Assembly: GCA_024138025.1 (NCBI GenBank)
Contig: JAMXBD010000012.1
Span: forward strand, 2,356,001-2,420,000
Source: Combretum micranthum
Taxonomy: Eukaryota; Streptophyta; Magnoliopsida; Myrtales; Combretaceae
Reading direction: 5' to 3'
DNA length: 64,000 nt
Translations under genes and position numbers: made by a program
Notes under the pieces: generated by a model
What the model was told of the DNA's origin: nothing
The model's input: only the letters and a program-made list of their open reading frames with translations
The model's database searches: none
Part shown: positions 11,971-24,570 of the stretch, in pieces
Numbering within the stretch: position 1 is the stretch's first letter
Layout: every line of letters begins with the position of its first letter

Positions 11971-12999
11971 GATCAGAAGAGAGGGAATACAACTGTAAAA
12001 GGGGTCGGGTTTTTTTTTTTTTTCAAGGAGACAATACCATTTGATTTATTATTTCTTTTGTCTTTTTTCAACCTTTTGATGATCCTCTTTCCATTCCTAT
12101 GGATTACCATTCCAATCTGTATTTGATAGATTAATACATTACTTTTTCCTTTATGAGATCTAATAAAACTGGAGCAATATGAAGTTAGTGTGGGATTGGC
12201 TTGGACTAAATTTAAGTGCGACATTGATTAAAGCTTGCTGAGAATGGATAATTTAACTTAATTGTTGTATGATGTCAACTACACATGAGGTTATTATTAT
12301 TTCACATTTAAATCAGTTAAAAGAATGGGTGTTGAATAAATTGTTTAATGACTATTGAGAAGGGTCTCCATTTTCAAATTTGCATCCCATTAACTTCTTT
12401 CTTCATAAACAAATAGTGAATGGTTTTATAACTTACTTTCTAGAACATTAAAATAAATGGTGGTTCACAAACATACTTCAATAATACACAAGCTTCCCAT
12501 TAAGGTTCTAGAATCATACTTTATAAGACATAGAAGCATACGATCAAGTTTATTTAACTAGGACAATGTATGAAGCATTGTGTAAATTATAACATAAATA
12601 ACAACTAGTTTTACCTTCAATGAAAGTTTAGGAGACAAGCTTATGTTAAACAAGTTAGTATGAGTATCTTGGAGTCAATGATCTTATGCTATCAAACATT
12701 GTTCTATGATATCAATGTCCAAGAGCATTTGAATCTAGAAATTTAATGTTAACTCTTAGTGCAAAGGTATAGGATCCTCTTATTTCAACATGCTCCAAGG
12801 GTTACATCCACAATATCCATAATTTACGGACCACCCCACAAAAAAGCTTTCAAAAAAAAAAAAGAAGAAGATATAAACAGAAAAATTTTAATCAAAGTGA
12901 TGAAGAACTACTAAATCAATCCTTGGAGCACCCACACTACTACTTGATTGGCATCAACTTGACAGAACACAAACCTGCTCAATAAAATAAGTTTAACCA
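11971..12999. other. Intergenic, no recognisable feature
   Basis: AT-rich sequence without protein similarity I can see on either strand; short open frames here have no family features. Two short A-runs lie near 12841-12865. Confidence 0.4.
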
Positions 13000-13039
13000 G
13001 AATTAAAGACAACATCAAATCAAAAGAATATTTCATACA

Positions 13040-13800
13040 AAGGCATGGTCAAAAAAGCTACAATACTAGAGGCATATGGAATATTCTTCTTCAATGAAGC
13101 ATCAATAGATATGGATGATGATCAAGTAGAAGAAGATTCTAATAGCTAAGTAGAACCACCTACACCTAATCCATCAAAAAGAACTATATCATTTACAAAA
13201 GGAAATAAAAAACAATTACACCAAGCATGGAAAATAGCTATTATTGTTAAATTATATGGGAATACCCAGGTATATTAATATTTACATTCAAGACTCCAAA
13301 CACTATGGAAATTTGCACTAGACTTCATAATGGTGGGTAATGGCAACTACTTCTATGATATAATTTTCAGCGTAAAAGACCATGTGAATCAAGTTATAAA
13401 GGACAAACTTTGGTTCATAAATGGCTATTTCCTAGCCATTAGATAATGGAAGCCAAACTTTCAAGCTTCAACGTCTACCTTTGATTTTGTGGCAGTATGG
13501 GTACACATCTATTAACTTTGGAATATTATAATAAAAATGCCCTCATCAAAATAGGCTATGCAATAGGCTCTATTCTTAGAATATATGCATACACTTTCAA
13601 TAAGAAGAGGGGCTAATTTAAATGTTTATGTATGTAAGTAAATTTTAAAGAATCACATCTATACACAATCTAAATAGATGGAAACAATTGCTAATTGCAA
13701 TATGAAGGAATTTTCAACATCTGCACATCATGTGGTTGCATTGGAGACAAAATTAGCTCCTGTCTAAAGAAGAGGAGCATGAAACATAATTAAAGTCAAT
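13040..13800 (+). pseudogene. LINE ORF1 remnant (DUF4283 domain and zinc knuckle)
   Basis: RNA-binding ORF1 protein of a plant LINE. Visible pieces: WKFALDFIMVGNGNYF, VNQVIKDKLWFINGYFLAI, FDFVAVWVHIY and ANLNVYVC, in the order of a DUF4283 domain, followed by EGIFNICTSCGCIGDKISSC (about 13707-13766). That last piece is a Cx2Cx4Hx4C-type knuckle in which the histidine position is Asp. Several stops and at least one frameshift break it. After the domain the sequence is low in information until the endonuclease starts. Confidence 0.65.
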
Positions 13801-14917
13801 CCAGGATAATATAATGGAACTAAAATAGAGCAATCAAACAATACTACCAACATCAACTCCTTGCCTAACATAGGCAATAGCAATGATCCTTATAACCTAC
13901 TAAGAGCAATAGAAAGTCAATATAAAGAACAGTTACTGGTATAAAGAAAAAAGAAAGAGAGAAAGAGAGACACAAGAAACAAGATACTAAGCAAACCAAA
14001 CTAAATCAAATGTGAGAGACTATAATGTTCTTGGCATCTTATCAACAAAGTCTTCATCAGGATGGCAAATCATCCCAACTGTATCAAGCACCACTACTGA
14101 GCTAGGAGCACCTGATTGCAATGCCTACTACCTTCAATGCTATGCTTGAAAGCTAAGAGAAAATAGGAAGCACCTTTCAACTACAGGAGCTATAGATTAA
14201 ATATTTAAATAATATTCCATAAACAATGTAAACATATAGCTAAAATCAAACCGAACCAAAGACTCATTAGAACTGAAAAACACATACGAAATGCAACGAA
14301 TGGATATGAATGTGAAAACAACTTTCAAGATTTGAATGTGGCATCCTAACTCATATCTCCTTACAATAAGTAGCCTTTCTGAAGATGTTTTACATCCAAC
14401 ACCAACATGGATGGACCATAGCATTTATGACCTTCATTGAACTCTAACCAATTGAATAAGAGTTCATTCCATTAGTACAAGTACCAAAATCCAAGTGCAA
14501 TAGATTAGAGAGAATGGATAAGTGATCCAAGTTTCAGTAGGTTCCAGCTATAGACAACGAAAGAGTTTAACATTATCATTGTGGATACACTTATAAGGGG
14601 ATGTTACAAGCTAGACCATCTAATGCAATATTAGGAAACAACCTACAAGAATAATAGTAGAAGAAATAACTTAACAACTACTACTCAATCCACTCTCAGG
14701 ACCACTACCTGCAACATATCAAATGAAGGAAAAATGATGTTCATCCTCTAAAATAGGGACAAAACAATGACATGTTTGGTAGCAAAGAAATTGTTATGCC
14801 AACTAGTGTTGGAAATGAGAAGGCTCCTTAATGGATCAAATACCTTAGGATATTGCTTCACCTTTACCATGATGCCCATAGACCTGCCAGAATCCCAACA
14901 CTCATGCCCTATTAAAA

Positions 14918-16560
14918 TTATTGGTTAAAATGTAAGAGGTGCAAACTCAACCAAAAAGATGAATGAAATCAATGAGGTGACTAAGCAATACATGCCAGAT
15001 ATCTTAGTTTTTTCAGAAACAAAAATGTATGTTGCAGTATAAGGATGCAACCAAGTCAGTTGTTATAGGGTTTTCGACCCGCTCGATCCCTACAAGATCG
15101 GACTTAGATACAGAATAAAAACTCTATAAGGTTATAGGGTCGGGTTTGGATAATATAAAATACTTTGTGGATGCCCGACCTGAATACCTAACCCTTTAAT
15201 ACAATTAAAAAAAATAAAAATATTTGCAAAAGACTAAAGTAAAACTTATAAAACTAAAACATATATACCTAATATATAATAACCCTAGTTCCTACTTTTA
15301 TGCCTTATTGCTATTACAGTTGCGTCCCTTCTCTTCTCTCCCCTCTTACTCTTATGCTCGTCTATCACCTCCAGCCTAGCCTTCTTCCTCCTATTAAGCT
15401 AGGTTTATGCTGAAAATCAACACTTATAGAAGTTATCCATATATATTTGGCTTCAAGCAAGGGACAGAGTTGTGTTAACAAGAAGTCTACCTCTTTAGTT
15501 TTGGTCTTGCAGTATTGGCCTTGCCTACTGCTTTATGAAATCTGGATATGGAAACAAAGAGTTAACTTAATAGTAGTAGTAAAGCGGTAAATTTAGGTGT
15601 TGAACATTTGGAAAGTGGGAATCACATCGAGGATTCCAGTGGAAAATCCAAGTTTTTAGATGTAGCAAGTTAGTTTTGTTGGTATTTTCATGTATTGGAA
15701 TCATAAATTAGAATAATCATTATCAATTTGGTTCCCTGTAGATGATTATAAGTTTATCGTTTTACTTAAAGGCAAAATTGGAAAAAAAATAAATGAATAA
15801 TTGGGTGGGTCTCCAGTTAGAGAGTAAATCTTATAGGGTAGGTTTGGATATAGTGTGAAAACCCTATAAGGTTATAGGATCGGGTTTAGTATACCTTATA
15901 AGGTAGTGGATCAAGTTTTCAAGTTCATATGATCCCTCCAAGACCTGGTCCAATTACATCTCTATCATAGCAACACATGCTCTATGCTACACCTTTCCCT
16001 TTGATGGTATTATATAAGGACAACGTAGTGGCACCATACTCCTGTAGACTATGATATGATGGATGTAACAACAATAAAGCAAGCTAAGCAAATGATACAC
16101 GTCATGGTCCAAGTCAGACATTCTCATAACCTTTGGTGTTTAACTACTATATACAATAACCCATCTTTTAATTGTAGGCTCAAGTTATGGAATGACTTAA
16201 AAATGCATGCATTGAAATAGGTCAAACACCTTGGTGTGTAATAGGTGACTTTAATAAAATTCTCAAAATATTAGAAAAGTGGGGAGAGAAGCCTCGTAAC
16301 AAAAAAGGATCCACACTTTTCACATGATGTTTATCTAATTGTAAACTCATAAACCTAGTCTACATTCGCACTAGATATACATGGAGTAAATGAGAAATCC
16401 TGCAACTTATACAAACTAGACTAGATGAAGTTATGGCAAACTACCAATGGAGAGACCTCTTTCCTTAATGTTCCATAACATACTTACCAAGAAGATTATT
16501 TGATCACTGTCAAATTTTACTTAATACCCATCAATCACAGCCCTAATGCACTAACACAAA
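14918..16560 (+). pseudogene. LINE endonuclease remnant, split by an insertion
   Basis: The AP-type endonuclease nicks target DNA to prime reverse transcription. The N-terminal part (14918-15056) reads NVRGANSTKKMNEINEV and MPDILVFSETK; the SETK motif holds the catalytic Glu. The W of the usual WNVRG is a stop. The C-terminal part (15960-16560) reads VRHSHNLWCLTTIYNNPSF, PWCVIGDFNKIL (GDFN motif, catalytic Asp and Asn) and LDEVMANYQWRDLFP, ending RLFDHCQILL where SDHxP is usual. The gap 15060-15955 is foreign sequence. Stops and frameshifts rule out function. Confidence 0.75.
15060..15955. mobile_element. Unclassified 0.9-kb insertion inside the LINE endonuclease
   Basis: It interrupts the endonuclease frame, which resumes after it. 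Both ends carry copies of TATAAGGTTATAGG(G/A)TCGG (15123 and 15866), with the inverse word CCCGACC near 15172. Repeated GGGTCGGGT-like words near both termini are often seen in small non-autonomous DNA transposons. No coding content and no certain terminal inverted repeat, so the class is open. Confidence 0.45.
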
Positions 16561-17149
16561 ACCTTTTGAATACCACCCAATGTGGGAAACACAACACTTT
16601 TGACACATTAATCAAGAAAACTTGGGAAAAGGCTCAAAATAACTACATATAAGCCAAACAACTTTTTTATGAAAATACAAAAAAAAAAAAATAGAATAAG
16701 GAAACATTTGGAATGTTGCACAAATAAAAGAAAAAATTATTGAGTCAAATGGAAAAGATTGAAAGGAAAAATAGCTATAAACCAAATGAAGGAATGATTA
16801 GCTTTGAAAAAATAACTCAGAAATAAATAGCTATAACTTCTAAAATTTGAAAAAAAAAATTTGGAATATGAAAGCTCGCATCAAATGGGAGAAGGGATGG
16901 TGCGTAACATAAAATATCATTATGCCAAAGTGTAAAAGTCAAGCTAGAAACATGATAATAGCACATCAAAATAGAGTTGGATAGTAGATCACAGACCTAT
17001 AATAGGTCAAAAAACACATTCTCCAACGTTTCCAAACCCTTTATACAACCAATAAATCCTTAACAAATATTAAAAATTACTTATCCTAGGAATACCACGT
17101 TTAATCAATAGTACTTTACTAGTACCAATACTAGAATTATGATGAGCCT
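16561..17149 (+). other. Degraded LINE sequence between endonuclease and reverse transcriptase
   Basis: A-rich, with scattered plus-frame pieces that fit the linker of an L1 ORF2. No intact motif. The LTR insertion starts shortly after about 17140. Confidence 0.35.
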
Positions 17150-19567
17150 GAAATATTCTAAACTAAAAATGCTAAATCAATTTGCATGTGTGTATTATTT
17201 ATTAATTCCATGAATTGATTGTGATGATCTTAATTATCTAAATTTAAATATAGGTATAATTAGGTATAAGAACTGAAGTGTATTAAAATGAATCGTGTTG
17301 TGATGTTTTATTTCTTCTTTAATGCATTAGAGCCCCTTTAGAAATCATTTTTCAAATTCCCAAAATAACCCAATTTTCTAATTGAAAGACAAGCCCCATT
17401 AACCTAAAATACTTAAGCCTAAGCCCATGAAAACATTCTAAACTCTTCTCGACTTTTACACAAGACAAATGGAATTTGTTTTTTAGATAATTATATAGTA
17501 AGGAATTTAGCAAAAACTCTTCAAAATGGAGCCAAAAACCGACTCCTCCACCGCCACTTACAAGCTCTATATTGTTCATCATCTTAAACAAAATTTTCTG
17601 GCAAACTCATCTTATTTCCTTGAAGACTTCATCTAAAGATCAAGGCTATTTAAGGTAAAACTTTGCATGTTTTTCTAATCATTTATTCACTCACTTCTTT
17701 CATGAATACAAATTTTGTCTAAATGAGTTTTAGTGGGTTATAGGTAGTTTGATAAGGACTAAGTTGATTCTTGAGTTGAGACGAATCATAAGAGTTTGTG
17801 ACAGTAGAAAAATGAAGTTGTTGTAGTTGCTTTGATGAATAAATGATTTGTATAGCTAGTATGTTATATTGGTGATGAAGTGTGAAATTATGATAGATAG
17901 GATGGTTGGGTTGTTGGTATATGGGTGTGTAGTGAGTGTATGTGAATCTTTTAGAACTTAAAAGTAGGTTTATAAATTCAATTTGACATGTTTTGCCCAA
18001 AGGAAGTTGTGTTACTTAAGTTATAAGTAGTAAAAATTCGAATAAAAATGACTTTGGATGGTTTACCTGTTCATTACGAGCGTTATCGACCCCATGATGG
18101 ACTTTGTTTCTTGAAAAATTCATCAGAGATGTCATAATGGGCATTATAAGGGGTGTCACGCCCTTTAATCCATGATTTTCTCTTATCATCATGACGGAGG
18201 GAGTTATCAGTCTCTAATGCCCATAACATCCTTCATAAAGGGGGTTGCAGAGAAGGTGATGGTTTGTGGTAAAAAAATAATAATAATAAAATAAATAAAC
18301 AAAATAAAAGGATGATATATATATGTATATGTGTAAAAATATACTAAGTTATGTATTACTATGAGTTTTCATTTAAGTTTGATATGTAAATGAGTGCTTA
18401 ACAGTTATTTATGGATTAATGTTATTTTGTATGAAACGATTTTTCTTTTACAGATTCTCCTAATCAGTTGAGTTTATCTACTGATTTCTCGCAAGCTAAG
18501 TCAAATTATTTAGGTACATAGTAATTTGTTTGTTGAGTGTTAAGTTAGTCATTATTAAATCAATTCTAATTAAAGATTGACTTAAAAATAGTTGAATTGG
18601 TTGTACTTGTGTCATTTGATCCGATTCAAGGAGTGACATCCTTGTCATAGTTGAACATGATAGTTAGGGGCTCAGGCCACCCCTGTCATGATGCAATGAC
18701 ATTTATAAGTGGGTAATTGATAGGGGAAATGATATTGGTATAACGTTTTCTTATTCTTAAGAAGAAGAAATATGATTTAGTTTATGTTTATGGGCACAGT
18801 TGAACTAAATGATATTATGGATTAAGTTAAGTAAAGATGAAACACGACTATGAACCCTAGATGGGATTATTTTTCTTGTAAAGTTATGCATGGGATATAA
18901 GTATTTGGGCTATTTATATCAAACTCCTAAGCAGCTGCTGTTACTCAAAACCCCTAGGTTCCTAAGGATTTCAATCGAAGTTTGAAAACTCCACTGTTGA
19001 TTTGCTTACTTATTAAAGATAACTAAATTATTGGTTTTGCACTGCATTAGTTAAGAACATGTGCTACCTTATATTTACTTGTATTGTGTGTACTAGGCCC
19101 TTAACTCACTTTTTCCCTTCCAGGTGTTGATGAGGATGAATTTTATGATGCTTTGGGGACTTCTTGGACAAATGGGACGACTAGGAACCACTTTCCTTAT
19201 GATGTTTATTTTAAGGAGACATTTTCAAGACTTTAGAATGTGGTGTGATAGTTTCTTTTAAGGCTTATTCATAAGCATACGAGTTATAATATAAAGTATT
19301 CAAGTTTTTTTTATATATTTTTGTAAAGGATTAAAACTTTGGAATTTTTGAAGTATTAACCTATGGTATTGTTATATTGTGATATGTAAAGTAAATCTAC
19401 TCTTCATGAGTAGTATTTGTAAAAGCTCTATAATTTGATAGGTTTAATCAAGCAATCAACATAAACATTTCTTTTCAGAAAACCTTATGTATAATATCTT
19501 TGTATATGATGTGTCGTTCGAGACTTAACTTGCCTAATCATGGGGTAAAGGTAAGTCGGGTCTTTAT
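17150..19567 (+). mobile_element. Solo LTR of a Tekay/Del-like chromovirus inside the LINE
   Basis: Non-coding block splitting the LINE reverse transcriptase. Features of long chromovirus LTRs on the plus strand: a leader with donor-like TTTAAGGTAAAAC near 17652, GC-richer core (18060-18250), the block CCAGGTGTTGATGAGGATGA near 19122 with ACGACTAGG, and an end reading ACTTAACTTGCC..GGTAAGTCGGGTC. LINE coding resumes right after about 19568. No internal domain, so it is a solo LTR. The 5' boundary is approximate. Confidence 0.6.
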
Positions 19568-20460
19568 AGAACCAATCAAATTACCTAATTTAGACTAATT
19601 GGTCTCTATACTGCAGTACATAAGATCATCTCTAAAATGCTAACAAAGAAATTGCCATCATTTTTAAGTCAAATCATAAATCCTTGTCAAACTAGTTTTA
19701 TTAAAGGCAAGAAAGCGGTTGACAACACTATAACCTTAAGCGACTAATATACAATGGATATGAAAAATAAAGAAGAAGAAGAAAGAACAACAAAGAGGGA
19801 TGGATGTTCTTAAAAATAAATCTAGGGAAAGACTTTGATCGAATTGAATGGGACTTCATAAGGCATGCTCTCGCCCATTTAAGCCTCTTAAAACTTACAA
19901 TTAAAATGATAGTGTCAACCATTACTACCTTATCTTTTGAGGTACATATAAATGGAACCTTCTTCCCCACAAAAGGAGTAAAGCAGTGTGACCCCATTTT
20001 ACCCTACTTATTCATTATGGGAATGGAAATATTGTTAAGATTAATAGAGAAATTAGCTAAGGAAAAACAATGGGAATTAATTAAAATCAGGGTAAATGTC
20101 ATGAATGATACCTCAACTTTGGTGAAATAAGCAATTAGATATCTATATTTTGGTCAATTTAATACGTAAAAAAACATTTTTTTATACACTAAACAAAATC
20201 ACAAAGATACTAATGGTGTGCACAAAAAGTTTTTCTAAATACTAAATCGATCAATTTCAAAGTTTAGGTATTAAATTAATCATTTTCAAAGTTTAGGTAT
20301 CTAATTGCATATTTTTTCAAAGTTCAGTTATCATTCACGATATTATCCCAAAAAATTAAAGGCACTTCATGCCACTTTTCCTACCTTCTATTTGCATATG
20401 ACATTATACTGATAGTAAAGGCCACCACCAAACTAGCTAAAGCAATCAAGCACACTATGC
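19568..20460 (+). pseudogene. LINE reverse transcriptase, N-terminal and palm part
   Basis: After the LTR the frame reads TAVHKIISKMLTKKL (the YKIISKVL block), NPCQTSFIKGKKAVDNT (QxxFIxGR block) and, in another frame from 19804, LGKDFDRIEWDFI, in which the first catalytic Asp lies in AFDRxxW context. Then come TTLSFEVHINGTFFPTKGVK and CDPILPYLFIMGMEIL (RQGDPLSPYLF block). Interrupted by a MITE at 20090-20349, it continues with the region of the catalytic FADD motif (about 20388-20425), here decayed. At least one frameshift (about 19800) and several stops. Confidence 0.8.
20090..20349. mobile_element. MITE of about 260 bp with long terminal inverted repeats
   Basis: The first roughly 55 bp (GGGTAAATGTCATGAATGAT.. 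including GCAATTAGATATCT) are the reverse complement of the last 55 bp, with about 80 percent match by eye. It splits the LINE palm domain. A related copy is at 41630-42195. The size and long inverted repeats suggest a Mutator-derived MITE, but the target duplication is not clean. Confidence 0.7.
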
Positions 20461-20474
20461 GCTGAACAATTCAA

Positions 20475-21360
20475 TGTAAATTTTGATGAGGAAATACATT
20501 GCATAATTACTTAATTGTTAAAGTTAAGTTACACTTAATTAGCAAAAATTATGTATAATGTGATATGGTGTATTTAGACGATGGTCCAGATGAATTTAAA
20601 GTGGTTTAGACTGGTGCAAAGCATCTTAACCTTGTTTTTGTGTAAGCTAGCACAATAAGCCTGTTTGGTCATAGAATGTCCAAAAGGTATAGACCATTTA
20701 CAAAAAGTTCAAACCTATTATGTTTTTCAACTAGCTGTTTGAGTGTTTAATGCATTGACAATTTTGGTGGTTTTTGAGGCAACAACTTAATCCTCTGGAG
20801 AGTTATAAATATAAATGTTTGAGTAGTTTAAGGGAAATAACAGAGATTATTTATTGTCATCTCAATCTTATATATCACTTTCTAAGCTATTTGAGTATAT
20901 TTTGTTTACTTTGTAATAGAGAAAAGTTTAGTGTCATTTGTTCTTACATTTGCTATCTTTTGTAAAAGCATTATGCTAAGTTTGTTGAATGGTTATTTAT
21001 GAGTCTTGAATTGTGCCCAGTGGAATAGGATATTCATTACAAAGTTACAACTCAAGTGTGTTTGTGTTTTGTATATGTGTGTTATTGTGTAGCTCCCTTG
21101 GTACATTGCTTGTTTGGTGAAATAAAGTCTGTGAAGTCCTACATTGAAGAAGGCATTGTGTGTGTCATAAGTATTAGGAGGCATGCTGAACTCCACGTTA
21201 AAGTGTGATGTGATCTTCTCTAATGCTTCTCCTTTACTTACCACAGTTTATTATTGTTGTTTACTTGTGTGCTTGCATTAATAGGAATTAAGTTTGAAAA
21301 ACAAGCAAAATTAGTCATAATTATCAATTCTTAGGTGTTACATGGGTTTCACACCCCATA
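20475..21360 (+). mobile_element. Solo LTR, probable Ty1/copia type, inside the LINE
   Basis: Begins TGTAAATTTTGATGAGG and carries a TATA-like TTATAAATATAAATG at about 20806, preceded by TTTTTCAACTAGCTGTTTGAG, a word order usual in copia LTRs. It aligns along its length, on the opposite strand, with 42252-43284, including start, TATA and the end GGTGTTACATGGG. The two copies define the family. No coding content. The 3' boundary is approximate. Confidence 0.6.
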
Positions 21361-22780
21361 TACCTTTAACGGCTTGTCGAGATTGCAAACAAGTCAAAAT
21401 CCAAAATCAATTTTCATAAGAAATATACCGATAAGTATACAAAAGGAAACAAGAGATATAACTACATAAAAAAGTAACTACCTTCCTAGAAAAGTATCTC
21501 GGATTCCCAATGAATCAAGGAAAGAAACTGAAACCAACTTAATGCCATGACGTCATCTCTAAGATATAAACCAAACTCTTGGGGTCAAAAAGCTATTTTA
21601 TTAACACGACTGGTAAGTTACTCCTTTAGAATACGATCCAACAAGCATTTCTAAACAATATTCACTGAATGTCCACAGTCCTAACATAAATAATGTAGAA
21701 AATTGATCTCTTAGTTAGAAAATTCATATAGGGAGAATTAGTAAATACAAAGAAATACATTGGATTCCCTAAGATACGTTTACCATTCCCAAATAAAATA
21801 ATGGTCTAGGTTTAGACAACATATATAAGAGATGCAAAGCCTTGAAAATTGAGAAAGATTTTGAAGCAACATATACTGGGACAACTTGGTGTAAATTACT
21901 AAAGGAAAAATATAAGAATAGGATGTGAAGGATACATTAGATGACAACAACTTATGATTCTTTACAGTAGAAAAAAAAATATTTGAATGGCATTAATGGT
22001 TCATAGAATATGGCCAATATATCATTGGCGGAGGAAAGCATTACAAATTCCGAACTGAAAATTGATCTAAACTAAGAATCAAGTTTTTTACGGTCACCTC
22101 ACCTACAATCGCTACAAGGCATGACAAGATGCTAACGGAAATAAAAAATGGAATGGAATGAAGATATCATTGGCTATCTAATAAGCAATTGGGTTAAGGA
22201 CCAAATGGGACTAATATGCATAAATTCAGAAGAATAAGATTACACCACCTTAGGACAAAATACAACAACAAAGATTCAATTGGTTAAAACTTATAGTCAA
22301 CTAACTCCATAATAGATGAATACCTTATTGTTGAGGTGGCTTTAGACTTCTCCACTCATCCTAAAACCAAAACTCTTCATTTAAAAGACACTCAATAACA
22401 TACTATCCATGAGGCGAAAAATTAATCAACATCTGCAAAGCACACAAATGAGATACCTTAGATGTTAAAACAATCATGAAAGTCTAAAACATGTACTAAG
22501 ATTTTGCCTTGCCCTATAAAACACATAAAGAACCATAGTATAAAGCCATATAGGAAATTCAAACCCTTTCAAAATGGATTGTTGGAAAAAGCAAATTCTC
22601 TAAAAACATGTTTGAAGCGCCTTCAACATCATGGCCCATTACTTTTTTCTTTGTCTTACTATAAATCTGGAGAGAGAGAAGTGAGTTAATGTACAGGGAA
22701 AAAACTAAAACCCAAATTAGCATCAACAGATCAAAAATATAACAATAGATATCACCCCAAAGCTCAACCACACAACAACC
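21361..22780 (+). pseudogene. LINE reverse transcriptase C-terminal part and zf-RVT region
   Basis: Resumes with GLSRLQTSQNPKSIF and IRNIPISIQKETRDI, the thumb motif after FADD, then LEKYLGFPMNQGKKLK (LGKYLGxP block), SKSYFINTTGKLLL, KFIWGE and KYIGFPKIRLPFPNK (the FFWG..W..vC.PK block). The zinc-binding zf-RVT motif near 22150-22400 is barely readable. Stops in every frame. It belongs to the same LINE as the flanking parts. Confidence 0.65.
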
Positions 22781-23199
22781 TAATTAAATTTCGTCTATTT
22801 GTTGACGAATTAGTTATAGGAGACAAAGCAATGATTGGGGGAATCATCCTTGATGAAGATAGAGAATGGATAATGGGTTATTTGAAACAGATTAGATAGG
22901 ATAATCTACTAAATGCTAAATTTTTAGGGCTTTATTGGAGTTTAATTTTTCGTACAAAATTAAGGTTTCGAAAGATTCATGTATACATAGATTCATAACA
23001 AATATTGCAAATACTTAAAAACCAAACACAAATACAAAATAAATTTCATCATGTTGCCAATGCTTTCAGGGGAAGGATGTATTACCTTGATCAACTTATC
23101 CTATTTTGTGTGTCCAAGCATGGTTATCAAGTGGTCGATCTGTTATCACACCAAAGCAAGAAGAAACTAAAGAGGGGAGTTATTTTGTCCTGCTAGAAG
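22781..23199 (+). pseudogene. LINE RNase H domain (RVT_3 type)
   Basis: One frame reads RLFVDELVIGDKAMIGGIIL, then EWIMGYLKQI, LLNAKFLGLYWSLIF, RKIHVYIDS and VSKHGYQVVDLLSHQSKKKL. This is the layout of the RNase H domain (PF13456) at the C-terminus of many plant L1 LINEs. It removes RNA from the RNA-DNA hybrid. The first Asp (FVDE), the Glu position (here Lys in NAKFLGL), the Asp in YIDS and the last Asp (VVDLLSH) can be traced. Two in-frame stops (after IR near 22896 and after YIDS near 22998). Confidence 0.75.
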
Positions 23200-23254
23200 C
23201 TGTAAAGTAGAATGCACTTTCGTCTTCCCTTCTTATAAATGCCTCTCTTATTAA

Positions 23255-23638
23255 TGTTGTATTTGGATCCACTTTGCAAAGTGGAAACGGATGAAAACCA
23301 CTAAAAAGTAAAGAAAAATTGTGTTAAGAAACTTAAGTGAAAGTGGAAAATCATAGAAAAGAGTGGAAAGTTTTCCACTTTTTAAACTACGTCTTTTCTC
23401 TCCAAAATTTGAGAAAAAGTGGTGGAGAACAAAGTCAATTACTAAATTGCCCTCCTTACTAATATTTTATAAAAAAATTATATAAGGATAACTTTGTCAA
23501 TTACTAACTCTATTTTTCTTTTTTTTTCATCCCATTTACTTTATAAGCTACCAAATGTAACACAAACTTTCTACTCATTTCCATTCCACTCTTTTCTTTT
23601 AGCCTATTTCCACTTTAATAAAGTTGCCAAACACAGCG
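23255..23638. mobile_element. Tourist/PIF-Harbinger-like MITE, 384 bp, TSD TAA
   Basis: Starts TGTTGTATTTGG and ends with the inverse of CGCTGTGTTTGG, close to the Tourist-type terminus. The inverted similarity goes on inward (CCACTTTGCAAAGTGGAAA against ACTTTATTAAAGTGGAAA). It is flanked by TAA at 23252-23254 and 23639-23641. It sits in the LINE 3' UTR. Confidence 0.75.
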
Positions 23639-23816
23639 TAAGAATAGAGTTGGTTTGTGTAAAATCCCTAATGTATTTGATGATGAAATACAATGTCATA
23701 AATTGGCTATGAATGTATATATTATCATGATTATGCATAATAGGAAATATATCCCTTGACTTTGTTTTGTGCATATTATTAAGATAACATATATTTCCTT
23801 ATAAAAAAAAAAAAAA
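23639..23816 (+). other. LINE 3' UTR and poly(A) tail
   Basis: The LINE's 3' untranslated part resumes after the MITE and ends in a run of 14 A (about 23803-23816), the expected end of a target-primed insertion. The flank begins GCATTGTTATATGG; I did not find a matching 5' target duplication. Confidence 0.6.
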
Positions 23817-24570
23817 GCATTGTTATATGGATGTTTTTAATAATAACAAAAGGCATTCTTATTAAATTTCAGATATTTAAATGATGATCTTCATTACAAA
23901 TTAAAAGGGTTCTTAGAATATACAAATTGCTTTATTATAAATTGTAATGTTGAAATACCTTAAAAATAATGTTAAATATAACAAATATAGGGAATTGTAG
24001 AATGGTAATTAGTAATATTGCTAAAGGTCAAGGGGCATATCTTTGAATTGACTATCCTTAAAAGATACATCAGTCGGAGGGAACATTTAAAAACGTAAAG
24101 TAGTTGTTCTCCCTCTACTTTTCCTTACATTTTAGAAGTTTATCCTTCTCTCTCTCATCAATCTTCATCGAATCTTAATGATCTTCAATAGAAATCTATG
24201 GTACTTCTGTCTCTTTTCCTTATTACTTTTCATGGTTTGAATAAGGAAACAATAGTAATAAATCTGTTTTAGTGATAATAGCAAGTTTCAAGAAAGGAAC
24301 GATGAAAGTAATAGTAATTGCAGAGGAAATCCTAAAGCATGAGAGATAATAGATTATGGGGGAAAAAAAAGAATAACAAGGGATAAACTGAATTCATAAC
24401 AAGATGATGAGATTTTCTATGAAATTTTAACCTTTTGTTTGCAAGATTGGTTGAAAAGAGTTTATGGGTATATGAAAAAGTGTTGGGTTCAAGTTTAGTT
24501 GTGTTTTGATGTTAATAAAGAAAGAAAAAAAATGAAAATTTGCAAAATCTCATTAAAAAACCCTATCTTT
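23817..24570. other. Intergenic, no recognisable gene
   Basis: AT-rich. A short C/T-rich stretch (24100-24230) looks like a leader but leads to no open frame. Nothing else stands out. Confidence 0.4.

Larger units (their letters stand above)
13000..23816 (+). mobile_element. L1-type LINE, decayed and interrupted by five later insertions
   Basis: Segments of one plant L1-clade element occur in the right order on the plus strand: ORF1 (DUF4283-like plus zinc knuckle), AP-type endonuclease, reverse transcriptase, zf-RVT region, RNase H, 3' UTR and a poly(A) run ending near 23816. Between them lie a 0.9-kb insertion (15060-15955), a 2.4-kb LTR (17150-19567), a MITE (20090-20349), a 0.9-kb LTR (20475-21360) and a Tourist-like MITE (23255-23638). 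Without these the LINE would be about 6 kb, normal for the clade. The 5' end is not sharply defined. Confidence 0.8.

Noticed and set aside
17719..18000. 93-codon minus-strand frame
   Set aside because: Opposite to the LTR orientation, rich in Tyr, Thr and His from AT-rich DNA, no domain.
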